Source: Seison nebaliae
Taxonomy: Eukaryota; Rotifera; Pararotatoria; Seisonacea; Seisonidae
Assembly: GCA_023231475.1 (NCBI GenBank)
Contig: JALJEE010000285.1
Location: 1 to 42,879, forward strand
Direction: 5' to 3'
DNA length: 42,879 nucleotides
This document shows positions 14,732 to 25,211 of the stretch, piece after piece. Each line of letters opens with the position of its first letter. The stretch's first letter is position 1. The position numbers and the translations under genes were made by a program. The notes beneath the pieces are model-generated. The model had not been told where the DNA came from. It searched no databases and saw only the letters and a program-made list of their open reading frames with translations.

Positions 14732-14857
14732 CTCAATTATCAGCTACATATTCGAAAGACGGAGTGGAGAAAATTTTATTTAAAAAAAAAACATAAAACG
14801 TTAAAATCCGAAAAGAAAAAATTCTTCTCAGAAAAAGAAAGAGATATCTTTAAATTT

Positions 14858-14875
14858 TTGTTGTTGTTGTTGTTG
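14858..14875. repeat. TTG microsatellite
   Basis: Five to six tandem TTG units in the gap between SUCLA2 and the ASNSD1-like gene, seen directly. Confidence 0.85.
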
Positions 14876-14949
14876 CTATTGTTACATATTGTGATAGTTG
14901 TTAAATAAGCCAAATAGCATTCTGTTACTAAATGTTATTTTCACTAATG

Positions 14950-16680
14950 CTACAAAGGCAAATCGAATTTGACATTGACAGACGCTTGTTTAGCGATAGT
15001 GACAATTTCTGATAATTTCACTACTAATCGAGCAGCTTCATCCAAATTATCAATTGGTAAAATACGCAAATCACTTGTCGCTATCAATGCTTTAGCGTCA
15101 TCAACTCTCGTACCTATTATTATTATAAGATTATATAGAGAGTAAAACACATTTCCAACCTTGCAATCTTACAACTATTGGAACTTTCACTTTGAGATCT
15201 TTAGCAGCAGCAATAATTCCTTTCGCAATTACATCACATCTCATAATTCCTCCAAATATATTCACGAGAATCGCTTCTACTTTCGGATCAGCTGTTATTA
15301 TCTCGAATGCTTCTTTCACTTGATTCGCTGTAGCACCACCTCCAACATCCAGGAAATTTGCAGGATTTCCCCCATGCAACTTAATAATATCCATCGTTGC
15401 CATCGCCAACCCAGCACCATTGACTAATCGAAAAATATATTTTTAAAAAATTATATAAAATAAAAAAAAATATAAAATATTATATAAATTTAAAATATGA
15501 ACCTAAACAACCGATTTCACCATCCATATATTATAATATATAATCAATCAATTATATAAAATTAAAAAAAATATAAATATAAAATATTATATAAATTTAA
15601 AATATGAACCTAAACAACCGATTTCACCATCCAATCCAATATAATTTAATCCTGCATTTGATGCCTTGACATCACGCCAATCATCTTGTCGACGATCTTG
15701 TAACTCAAATAATTCTTTCTGACGGAATTGTGTATTATCGTCAACATTAATCTTACAATCCATACAATAAACTATTAGAAAATGTTTAACTTAAATTATA
15801 TACTATAAAATTATCATCACCTTTTCCATCATTTCCTTCTGCTAACGGATTCACTTCGAGTAGTACACAATCTTTTTTCACAAAAATATTATATAATTTG
15901 AATAATGTATCCACCATCTCATCAAAAGCAGTTCCATGAAATTGAAGTTTATGAGCTAAGTCTTGTGCTTGTTCCATTGTCAGTCCAGTGGTCAGATCTA
16001 CTGGTTCTTTGATTATAGCTTCCGGATTTTGTCTTGCCACTTGTTCGATCGATGTACCTCCTTGTGTCGATGAGACGATAACTGGTCCTTGAAATGATCG
16101 TTCGAGAGCAAATGCCAAATAATATTCACGTCTCGTAAATAATCGTTCACAAACCATTAACTGTGGAGAAAATAATGAATATTTAGAGGAAATAAGAAAA
16201 AATAAACATCATTCACTTGTTTGCCTTCTGGACCGGTTTGTTGAGTTACCAATTTATTGCCTAACATTTGTTCAGCAATTTCTTTCGCTTCTTTTGGTCT
16301 TTGAAAAATGTTATTATGAAAACGAAATTTCTCCTAACGAATAAACGAGTTTCACTCCACCTTTCAATCCATTCTCGAAATGTCCTTTACCACGACCACC
16401 AGCTAAAATTTGCGCTTTCACTACCAAATCTTTCTTTTCTTTTATTGCGTGGTCGTACACTTGATCAGGAGTTTGCGCTACGATAAAACTGGGAACTCGA
16501 ATCCCTTCAGATTTCAACAATTTCATTGAATTATATTCATGAAGGAGAAGATAAGATCTCTTCTGTGAAAAATTACCAATTAACTTTCAAAGAGAAAAAT
16601 TGAAAACGTTTGAAATTGAAGAAAAGAAAAACTTTTGGAATTCGGAATAAACTGCGACTAGTTCGTTGGAGAAAATTCAT
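14950..16680 (-). CDS. SUCLA2: Succinate-CoA ligase, ADP-forming, beta subunit (mitochondrial)
   Basis: Beta subunit of the mitochondrial matrix enzyme that converts succinyl-CoA, ADP and phosphate to succinate, CoA and ATP in the citric-acid cycle; it pairs with SUCLG1. Seven exons: 16680-16633, 16562-16339, 16298-16217, 16160-15821, 15771-15610, 15423-15160, 15113-14950; 427 residues (human 463). Exon 1 is a typical basic targeting peptide ([16 protein letters not shown]). The ATP-grasp region follows: [115 protein letters not shown], and the end VNVKFDLPL. The HEYNSM segment favours SUCLA2 over the GTP-type SUCLG2. The fifth intron carries a duplicated copy of the preceding exon end (see the repeat at 15450-15633). 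Confidence 0.95.
15450..15633. repeat. Tandem duplication in SUCLA2 intron 5, copying an exon end and its 5' splice site
   Basis: Two copies with a period of about 105 nt, about 15450-15528 and 15551-15633. Each holds an A/T-rich stretch followed by AACCTAAACAACCGATTTCA and a little more. The copy at higher coordinates is the real end of exon 5 (residues DGEIGCL and the donor GTTCAT on the minus strand). The other lies inside the intron with an identical donor but no acceptor of its own. Confidence 0.85.
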
Positions 16681-17368
16681 TTTGTCTTTCTATTAAAATT
16701 GATTAATTATTGATTATGGATTATATTAATTGTCCGAAAATAATATTTAAAAGATAATATTAATTATAGATTTAATTATTTATAAATATTCTTATTATAC
16801 AGAGTTTTCCAAGCCCAAACTCTAAATGAATTTTCAATTCGAATATCATTTCAATTTTTCAAGGAGAATAATCTTTTTCTAATCGACGATAATTTTCAAA
16901 TAATATTTTTAAAACAATTATGTGTAGTCAACTAATTTCATCTTGCATATTTTTCCAACAAATTTTGTGGTGGAAATCGAACTAATAAAATTTTATAAGT
17001 TACTCTCAAGCAAAGTTCTTATTACAATTATGAATGACTCCTTCATTAATCACACATTAACTTACAGTATTATGATTACTTGTTAATATTATCTACAAAA
17101 TTTCGGAATTTTCATTATTGTTCATGAATTATACAGTTCAAGAAATTATCAAAAGTTATAATTCTTGAATACGGATGATACATCTTTCTGATAATTGGCA
17201 ACGTATTAATCTTGTTGAACTGAAAGGTGAAATCTAAAATATTAGAAACACAAATTTTTGTTGGTGTATTCCTATTCATTTACGTATTAAATAATTGTTA
17301 TTATTCTTAATATCTTTTGTATAATAACAATATAATATATAATTAAGAATTTTTTCCCATCTCAATAG
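16681..17368. other. Intergenic between SUCLA2 and tRNA-Pro
   Basis: A very A/T-rich stretch of about 690 bp. It should include the SUCLA2 promoter next to 16681. No open frame or RNA fold worth calling was seen. Confidence 0.5.
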
Positions 17369-17440
17369 GGCTTGGTGGTCTAGTGGTATGATTTCCGCTT
17401 AGGGTGCGGGAGGTCCCGGGTTCAATCCCCGGCCAAGCCC
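17369..17440 (+). tRNA. tRNA-Pro (anticodon AGG)
   Basis: A 72-nt cloverleaf. The acceptor stem GGCTTGG pairs with CCAAGCC, with discriminator C. The A box is GGTCTAGTGGTATG and the T arm is GGTCCCGGGTTCAATCC. The anticodon loop TTAGGGT carries AGG at 17401-17403. There is no intron. The sequence is close to the standard eukaryotic tRNA-Pro(AGG). A T-run follows at 17448-17452 as a Pol III stop. It is the most G+C-rich short stretch in its surroundings. Confidence 0.97.
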
Positions 17441-17447
17441 AAAATAA

Positions 17448-17452
17448 TTTTT
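17448..17452 (+). terminator. Pol III T-run terminator of tRNA-Pro
   Basis: Five T residues 7 nt after the discriminator base of the tRNA, the usual RNA polymerase III stop. Confidence 0.75.
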
Positions 17453-18517
17453 CTTCTCTACCTCCGTCCCCAAGTGACGGTACACGACACTTCTTTTCTT
17501 GAAACAGAAAAAAGGAACATAAAGCCACTTGGAAGATGGTTCATCAAAATTGATTCAAACTACAATTTCTTTCTTCATTGACCAATTTTTCTTTCGATCT
17601 GTCATCGATCGATCAATTCAATGCAGGACCAAAATGAAATCATATAATGTCTTCCATGTATCAGTTTCTTTCGTTACTATTATTCGTTAATGATACATAT
17701 TACCTTGGACGTTACATTTTTAAATTCTCTCTCACTTGGATCACACAAAATCTCTTATTTCTGATGACTCATCAGCTGACGATAAATATATATATAAATA
17801 AAATCCTCATCATATCATCAGTCATTATGTTTTTTAAAATTTATCCCGCGAGGGTTTGTTGTATTGAATCAAAATAGTCTAACTTTGTTTTGCGACGTTT
17901 AATCTAAAAGTAGTAAATTAAAAACGTGAAATAAAATTGTTTCGATCCAAAATTAGAAGCAAAAGTCAAAATTCTTCTGTTCAAACAATGAAAAATTTTT
18001 GGCACGGTTTTTTAAAGAAAGAAATTGAGGAAAGAAAAGAGTAATAATTTAGTTATAATTTAGAAATCACATTTCTTCCTATCGATTTTTCATCTCTTAT
18101 TATGAATTTTATTTTTCTCGCTGTTTCTAGAATATAATGAACAACGAAGTGGGTTGAGGATTCCTCAATATCTGAATCGACTATGATTCACTTCAGTATT
18201 CTTCAGAGTGAAGTTTTTCCGAAATTCAATTTCATTTTAATTTTCTTCCATCATTTTTTTCGATTAGTGATCGGATAGGGATTTCGCAATAGATCTGTTT
18301 TCGACAAAAAATTAAAAAAAATATTATTGTTATTTTTTCATTGAGATTTGATGTCGAACAAAATGCGTATGAAAAAGAGGTGTAGGATGTAAAGAAAAAA
18401 CATATTTAAAATTTGTGGTTTTATATTTTGTGCACTATGCATAAAATCTGGAAATTTATCTAAAATATTGTTTCCTTTATGATGATTCTGATCGTCATTC
18501 ATCATTCAAATTCAACG
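17453..18517. other. Intergenic, no supported gene
   Basis: About 1.1 kb between the tRNA and the 3' end of the minus-strand DEG/ENaC gene. One 76-codon hydrophobic open frame (17647-17877) looks accidental. At 17841-17858 a short TTATCCCGCGAGGGTTT stretch faintly resembles the shared 3' motif of the two retrotransposon fragments described elsewhere. Confidence 0.4.
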
Positions 18518-21029
18518 TCAGATTATCTTCAAACGATTGGAAGTGCAAAGCTGAGAGATATGATGATATATAAAGAAAAAGATAATTTCTATGAATTCGA
18601 AAAATGTCAATAACGACATCCCAAAAATAAGTGCACAATTACCACCAAATCCTTCTATAAACATGTGCAAAGGTTTCAAATAAACATCTTGATTCTCAAT
18701 AACCCCAGTATTCTTCCATTTAAACTTTATTGATATGAGAGACGATCTAAATTATTAATTGTTAATATTAATAGTATAAATACACAAGTCAAAAATAGTA
18801 ACCTGTAGTCTTGGACTGTTAAACATTCTCCTTTGCCATTTCGATTTTTACATTCCTTATATTCTTTTTCAATTATTTTCGGTAACTTTCCCCGAAATGA
18901 TGTACTTTGTTTTTGAGTTTCGATATAGAATCCATATTTCTCATGAGCACAATTACATGTTGAAAGATTATGGACTGCTAGAAAGAGAAGGTACAATGGA
19001 GATGATTTGTAAAATATTTACATTTTAACACAGTTTGATTGAAGAGCATTTCTAATTTTCTCACACAAAATCTTTTAGTTATCGACTCATTGATATATTT
19101 GGAAGAAACAACTGTATTGGTACAATCTCCAAAATTTTCTATACTACTATAAATGCATCGAGTCAAGCAATGAATGTATAGTGAGGAATTTCCATAGTTT
19201 TTAATCTCTCCTTCGTGATCCAATTCACTCTCATCGAAATCCAAGTTTTTCTTCTGTTCAATCGAATAGTATAACAATTAAATATATTATAATAATTTTT
19301 CAATTGAATTTATTAACTAAAGATAAGGAGAATTTTATCAAGTTTGATGATCCATAAAGAAGAGGCATATCCCATTGTGATTCGATGACAAAATTATTTG
19401 GTGGGACTACAAAAACACCTACAGCTCTCTACAATATCGTTTGATTTACTGGAAAAGGAATAAACAACATAAATTATAACTATGTTAGAAACGTAATCAT
19501 TAAGGAGATCCATTTCGTATGTTTTCAAGTCGTAAATTATCTCGAATTGTGAATATTTTCCAACGAGCATAGGCTCACCAAAAAAATACTCTACGCAACT
19601 GACATCATATTGAAAAATAAATTGTTTATTCTAATAATGTGAGAAAAGAAATTCAAATTTTTTTAAACTTAAAAAGAAACTTTCTTTAGACACTCCTTTC
19701 CATTGAATTTACATAGAAGCTCCGTTGGATGAATTTCATCAGGAAGTACAACTTTCTCAATTACTGTTCGATAAAGATGACGGTGTTGGAGGAGACATAA
19801 TGAAAACTTTCATGAAATGTTTTATTGACATCCAGTTTGTAGAGAAGATAAATTGAAAACGAATATTGCAATTTGTTGATGGAACGAAAACTTTTCAGTT
19901 CCTTCTCCGAATGTTTAACAACCAGACGACGAATTAAAGTGTCGATCTGAGTGAAATTACCAGTATATTTCTTCTCGTCTAACCAACCTACTCGTTCTCC
20001 ATAATAATAATAATTATGTTTCCATAATATGATATATTCGTTTAAATATTCATACGTTAATTCTATAGGATTATTAAAAACTTTTCCATTATTTATTGTT
20101 AAATTGATTATACTTAAAAGAATTTCTTTCAATTCATTTCCTTTACCTTTATTAATCTTGTCTTTCCAATGATAAATTGCTTGGAAAAAAAAATGATAAA
20201 AATGCGAATATTCTTCGGTTATCACGATGTTGAATATATTTGTTGCAGAAAGGAGACAGGTATCGTTAAACAGTTTACTATCAGCAATTACATCGTTCAT
20301 AATCATTAAATTCAAATAATTGTTTAGTGTTATAATTTCTTCAATCGTGTCGTTAGAGAATAAGTTGTTAATAGAAAATAGTTTTCCAATAAGTTTGTTG
20401 TAGTTATAATTGAGTTCAATTGCATGTTGGTTGAACTTTACATCCCATCTTAAGAGTCGTGCTTGAATTTCTTCATTATTCGAACAGTATTTAAAAGGTT
20501 TAGAATCATAGTAACACATAGGTATTATCCATTTACCAATCACACAAAATTTTGTAAAAAACTTCTCATATCTTCTCAACAAAATTTCAAGAGTTTCTTT
20601 CAACAGTTCACTCATAATTTTCATTATTTCACCAGTAATTATGAAATTATACGCTGACATAGTGCGACGCGCATGCACATAATTAAAATAATTTTGAATC
20701 TTTTTTTTTTCTGTTTCATTTCTAGCATTTTTTCGATATTTGGCATAATAACATAACGTAATTTTTGGCATGGGTAAAACTGGATAGTATCGATCTGAAG
20801 TAACGGAAACGGATTCCTTTTGCCAGAAAGGTCGGAACTCTTTATAGATGCTGATGACTAATGCCAACATTACTACAATGACATTATGATATTAGTGGAG
20901 GAATAATTAAACTAAACGAATTACATTTAAAATAATGAAGAAAGCTTTTTTTGTTTTATTTGTGCATTTTCTAAATTTGCCAATCGCATGATTCGTCGAT
21001 TGTTCCAGTAGAAAATTTAAATGACTCAT
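18518..21029 (-). CDS. DEG/ENaC (pickpocket-like) sodium channel subunit, diverged
   Basis: Predicted plasma-membrane subunit of a trimeric cation channel of the amiloride-sensitive family. Eight exons close in frame: 21029-20918, 20872-19808, 19763-19681, 19630-19481, 19428-19318, 19253-19022, 18977-18803, 18746-18518; 718 residues. Visible in order: a cytosolic N-terminus with FLLEQSTNHAIGK at the usual His-Gly gating motif, here His-Ala; TM1 FFIILNVILMLALVISI; the post-TM1 LPMPKITLCYY; and a long extracellular finger region of about 300 residues. The cysteine-rich part includes VSCVEYFF, YIHCLTRC and TCNCAHEKYG. TM2 reads FIEGFGGNCALIFGMS, keeping the G-x-S filter as GMS. It is divergent but looks intact. 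TM2 appears only when the intron 18747-18802 is removed; otherwise the frame ends in a false hydrophobic tail. The ligand and ion selectivity cannot be told from sequence. Confidence 0.85.
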
Positions 21030-21402
21030 CACGATAAATTAATTTGAAAATGGTGGAAAATTCATGTTAAATAGATAATAATGAAACGTTTATTTAAAAG
21101 TTTCACAAGAATAACAAAATTATTTTTTTATTATTAGCATATCGGCATGAAACTAATTTCCTACAATTAATGAAACTACGATTGCGTAATTAGTATTACT
21201 CACAGACATCTCCTAAAATTCAATCTTACAATAGTTAGTAGTTTGTTCATGTTCACATTCAATGCTCATCGTCTTTTGTATAACTTGAAAATTAATGAAA
21301 ATAATTTCAATTCAAATCAATTGCATATCTGAAGAATATTAGGATAAATAAAATTTCTCATTAGTTTATTAATATTTCCATTACTATACTATTGTACCTT
21401 GC
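21030..21402. other. Intergenic upstream of minus-strand DEG/ENaC gene
   Basis: About 370 bp, A/T-rich, presumably containing the promoter of the channel gene that starts at 21029. No specific element was recognised. Confidence 0.4.
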
Positions 21403-21581
21403 AGCTCGATAGAGTCATATTGGGGCGTGCGTAACACAGTAGTTTATGCACGTTCCCAACGCCACAACGATGGGACATACGTCTCGCGCTACGTAGAGAT
21501 CTCCTACCACTGACCGCAGAGGAGATCGATAAAAAAAAAATTATCCCGGCGGGAATTTCACTTAAAAAAAAAAAAAATTTA
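21403..21581 (+). mobile_element. Probable 3' end of a non-LTR retrotransposon with poly(A) tail
   Basis: An abrupt island of about 50% G+C in A/T-rich DNA, ending in an A-rich stretch of about 14 bases near 21566-21580. One plus-strand frame near the end reads DLLPLTAEEIDKKK then IIPAGI. The motif TTATCCCGGCGGGAATTT just before the tail recurs, with one change, at the end of the reverse-transcriptase fragment at 25212-26016. I read it as the 3' stub of a LINE of the same family. The island could alternatively be an unrelated SINE; no Pol III boxes were recognised. Confidence 0.45.
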
Positions 21582-21961
21582 TAGGACTAATAACTATTCA
21601 AATCTGCAATACGACTGAAGAATATATTCCCTAAAAAGTAGTATAAAAAAAGAATCAACAATGAAAATTAATGTGCATTCTTGTCCAAGATTTTTTTTCA
21701 AATAAATGAATTATTTTATTCCAGTAGTATTGAAGAAATCATTTAAACTATATTGAGATCATTGAGATACTTCTCATAGTCGATCTCGCGAGAATTTTGT
21801 TGAAGAGAATTTGAAATTTTAATGAGGAATATTATTGGTGAATAAGAGAAAAGTTAGAAATGAATTGACATAATGTGATATAATTATAATTTTGTGAATA
21901 AATGGAAAGATCGTTGAAAATTATGTATAAAATGAAGAAATGATATTGGTAGAAGATGAGA

Positions 21962-24796
21962 TTAAATATAATGAAATAGATGGAATGTGATTGAAATGAG
22001 GAAAACATAAATATTTATAGTCATCAAATTACCATGACCAATTCGACATGTTAAAATTTCATATAAACTTTTCTTCACATTCGACTCCTTCATCACATTA
22101 CGACGATACCAGAGATCATATTCATTCTCAACTTGTCCACCGTCGTAGAAAGTGTATTTGTAAGAGAATGGGAATTCGTAACCTTGTTGACAAACACATT
22201 TGTAGCCGCCTGGTCGAAAACCATGACCTTCCACAAATACGCATTCAGTACTTGATGATTCACATTTATGAGTAGAACGGAAAGCATTTGGTGTAAATAT
22301 ATCATCATTATTACATTGATTAATACTTAAATCATCTAATAATATATCGACTCGGACAACGCCATGGAATTCTAATTGACTAAGAATATTTCTTCCGAAA
22401 AATGGGACAACAAATGGAATTACCCATTTTTTCGTATTAGCTCCTTTGACTTCGGGATAACTGAGGAAATATGGTGACAGCCATTGTCCATGAGATAGTT
22501 TTGGGGCGAAATAATATTGGGGAAATGCACTCTCGTATTGAGATAAAGCCGATCCATAAATATCGGAACGAATGAATAAATTATAAGTGAATTGTTCCAA
22601 TTCCATTTCCATAGCATTCGCCACCCATCTCGTTTTGACATGAGTAAACCATTGGTCGTTATGATAACCACCCGGTTTACCATACCAATCATCAACTTGA
22701 TAATCTTCTCCGATACGATAAGCGTATGGTCCGAAATATGAACGTCCTTTCAATTTGCCTCGATCGAAGAAGATTCCACAACCTGCTATCTGAGTATCTC
22801 CCATCACTACACTAACTGCCTCTGCTACAATTTGATCGATTGTCAAACTTTTTTCCGGTCTTCTCAACGGAAATTCTTCTTCTTCATTAACTAATTGACG
22901 GAATGCGGAAAGGAAATGAGAAACAGATAATCCCATTCTTGCTTGAGATTCGAATTGTCCGTCCACACCATAAATTACATCTCCGGGTAATGTCTTATTC
23001 TCTAAGGAAAGTAATTCTTCTTCCATATTCTCTACTTGACGTTGCTTCTCAAAAATATGTCTAGCACGTTCCCATGACGACGTCTGACTTGATAAGAACA
23101 TAGTTTCGGAGAATCCATTCGTTTCCTCTTCTTCTTTCACTTCCTCATTCAATTCATAATCATAATTATCATAATTATTTTCAGTTATTGTACTAGTTGT
23201 CGAAGGTTGTTGAGTTGTTGTTATTGTTATTTGCGTTGTTGTTGTTGGAATTGTGAAGAGATTATTATCAGTTACTGAATAATAATCAGAATAATCATTA
23301 TTTTCTGAATTATTCTTTTCTGGAATTTGATTATTCATCTGTCGACGATATCGATGAATTCCATCAAAAATAGTTGTTGGTAAATATTTGGGCGTTTTCA
23401 AATCGCCCCGTTCTCCAAAGAACATTTGATAAGATATATCAGATATTTTTGATAATAAATTATCTTCGACTGATCTCCTCCGTCGACGATATGGTCTCGT
23501 TCCTTCAAATAATGGTTCCGATTTCAATAATTGAATTGGAATACAATCGAAATTATTTTCATATTCTTCACCAGTCGCCATTTCGATCGTTTCACCCAGG
23601 AACGGACCATGTTGAAATGGAGGTAAACGATAACCAGTCTTACAAATACAATGATAACCACCACGACGGAAACCGAAACCAGATAACGGTTCACAAACCG
23701 TCGTCTCCATTTTACATTTATGTGTGTACCAATATGGATTATCCGGTCGAGTATTTGAAATGTATTTGTCCGGACGATCACAAGGATTATAATCGATCAT
23801 CAAGAAATCCATGTCGGCAATCGCCACTGCTACATATTCTGTTTTCTTCACATTTCCTTCATAATCGGCATGTCTCGGAAATCTTCCAGCGATTGGTGAA
23901 AGAGCACTAATTATCCATTTATTCGATCTACCACAATCGAAATAAGGTCGAGTGAAATTAACTGGAGAATAAAGTTCACCAGATTGCTGAATTTTCCCCG
24001 ATTTCGACGGATATGGGGGTCCGTAAAAATCGATGGAAATTTCATCAGTTTTCATTACTCCTTCACGAATGGCATGTCGAATTTTTACTTTGTACACTTG
24101 TGTATTAATTTGTGATCTTAATGGTAAATAAATTCCATACCATGCATTCGCCCGATAACTTCGACTGTAATAATTTTCAGTTCCTAAATCAATTCCACGA
24201 ATTGTATTCAATGTCCATTTATTCCTCCAATTATGTGCATCATAAAAATCGTCTTCTCTCCATGAACGTGGTGCAAAATATCTTACCGTCTTATTGAAGA
24301 AGTTCTTGTACCAATGAGTGAATGCACGATGTTCTGCATATAAAAGACCAGAACCGTTCACATAACCTGCACCAGCACTAATATCCGTTGCCGAATGCAA
24401 CATATAATAGAGGAGGCCTGGTTGGAAGAAATCGAAAGCACGAGCCATAATATAAGAATATAACATAGCCGTTCTCCTCGCCACATTATGCACGTGCATT
24501 AATTGTGTTCGATTCCGTCGGAGATATTCCATTTTTAACATCTCAATACTCGGTACATCATGCACGCTGTTGATGGGCATGAACAATTCTTCTTTCGTTT
24601 TATATGCACAATTATCTTTCGTTACTGAATCAAATATTTTCATGACTTTCTGAATAGGATTCGATTTAGTATGTCGAATTCCTTTTGGCGAATAGTCTTC
24701 GATCCAATCGAATTGTCCATTCGTATGAATTAGGTAACTACTTAAAAATATTATTATTATTACTCTTCTTCTCAAAATGGGGAATGTGAATGACAT
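21962..24796 (-). CDS. Secreted or surface protein with two tandem GPR158-like Cache/EGF modules, no 7TM
   Basis: A single exon of 944 residues starting with a signal peptide (MSFTFPILRRRVIIIIFLSS). Two related modules follow. Each has a Cache-like region with tryptophan/tyrosine-rich blocks (AWYGIYLP, FTRPYFDCG; QWFTHVKTRW, WLSPYFLSYP). Each ends in an EGF-like stalk of the form THKC-x4-T-x-C-x5-GFG/HGFR-x-GGY-x-C-x-C, near residues 358-386 and 843-869. Between them lie a polybasic site near residue 438 (YRRRRRSVE), a second near 483 (HRYRRQ), and a Thr-rich mucin-like linker near 512-532. This arrangement suggests furin cleavage into two chains. The C-terminus ends in a hydrophobic stretch (INIYVFLISITFHLF) that could be a membrane or GPI signal. 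The modules resemble the ectodomain of GPR158/GPR179-type receptors, but no seven-helix region follows. The resemblance is by pattern; no alignment was run. Confidence 0.7.
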   Translation of the reverse strand: MSFTFPILRRRVIIIIFLSSYLIHTNGQFDWIEDYSPKGIRHTKSNPIQKVMKIFDSVTKDNCAYKTKEELFMPINSVHDVPSIEMLKMEYLRRNRTQLMHVHNVARRTAMLYSYIMARAFDFFQPGLLYYMLHSATDISAGAGYVNGSGLLYAEHRAFTHWYKNFFNKTVRYFAPRSWREDDFYDAHNWRNKWTLNTIRGIDLGTENYYSRSYRANAWYGIYLPLRSQINTQVYKVKIRHAIREGVMKTDEISIDFYGPPYPSKSGKIQQSGELYSPVNFTRPYFDCGRSNKWIISALSPIAGRFPRHADYEGNVKKTEYVAVAIADMDFLMIDYNPCDRPDKYISNTRPDNPYWYTHKCKMETTVCEPLSGFGFRRGGYHCICKTGYRLPPFQHGPFLGETIEMATGEEYENNFDCIPIQLLKSEPLFEGTRPYRRRRRSVEDNLLSKISDISYQMFFGERGDLKTPKYLPTTIFDGIHRYRRQMNNQIPEKNNSENNDYSDYYSVTDNNLFTIPTTTTQITITTTQQPSTTSTITENNYDNYDYELNEEVKEEEETNGFSETMFLSSQTSSWERARHIFEKQRQVENMEEELLSLENKTLPGDVIYGVDGQFESQARMGLSVSHFLSAFRQLVNEEEEFPLRRPEKSLTIDQIVAEAVSVVMGDTQIAGCGIFFDRGKLKGRSYFGPYAYRIGEDYQVDDWYGKPGGYHNDQWFTHVKTRWVANAMEMELEQFTYNLFIRSDIYGSALSQYESAFPQYYFAPKLSHGQWLSPYFLSYPEVKGANTKKWVIPFVVPFFGRNILSQLEFHGVVRVDILLDDLSINQCNNDDIFTPNAFRSTHKCESSSTECVFVEGHGFRPGGYKCVCQQGYEFPFSYKYTFYDGGQVENEYDLWYRRNVMKESNVKKSLYEILTCRIGHGNLMTINIYVFLISITFHLFHYI

Positions 24797-24961
24797 TTTG
24801 AAAAACTGGGTAAATTAATAATTCTTTTTAACCTTTCAGCTTAACTTTCAATCAATTCTCTTAATTCATTGATTTCTCTTAATCTCATTTAATCAAATTC
24901 ATTTCGTATAAGTTTGCGTCCCTAATTATTTTAATTTGATAGTTAATTAATTTTCGGATAT
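24752..24961 (-). repeat. Copy A of a triplicated 5' flank (start of the Cache-module gene)
   Basis: It covers the first codons, 5' untranslated region and upstream sequence of the 944-residue gene. Blocks GAATGACATTTTGAAAA, GTAAATTAATAATT, AATCAAATTCATTTCG and GATAGTTAATTAATTTTCGG recur in the same order and orientation at 26371-26558, and in part at 30754-30950. Confidence 0.85.
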
Positions 24962-24966
24962 CCATA

Positions 24967-24987
24967 CTATTATTATTATTATTATTC
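24967..24987. repeat. ATT microsatellite
   Basis: About seven tandem ATT units just upstream of the Cache-module gene, seen directly. Confidence 0.85.
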
Positions 24988-25211
24988 GATTATATTAGAA
25001 AAAAATTATCAGAAATTTCAATTCGAGAAATTTCATAAACAAATAAATGTTATTTTTCTTGCGGGTTTTGTTTCTTTTCTACGTTTGATGGTAAATGAAA
25101 TAATCAACTTCATATGAACAATCAGTGGACGAAGAAATTTGGACTTATTGTATCAAAATGACCCATCTTCAATTGTAGGACAAACTGGAAAATAGATCCA
25201 TGGAATTATTA

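Noticed and set aside
17343-17528. Minus-strand open frame over the tRNA
   Set aside because: Antisense shadow of tRNA-Pro, a known false-positive pattern.
18727-18996. Channel ending with LLFLTCVFILLILTINN as TM2
   Set aside because: This hydrophobic tail is translated intron. Removing 18747-18802 restores the frame into a true DEG/ENaC TM2 (FIEGFGGNCALIFGMS).
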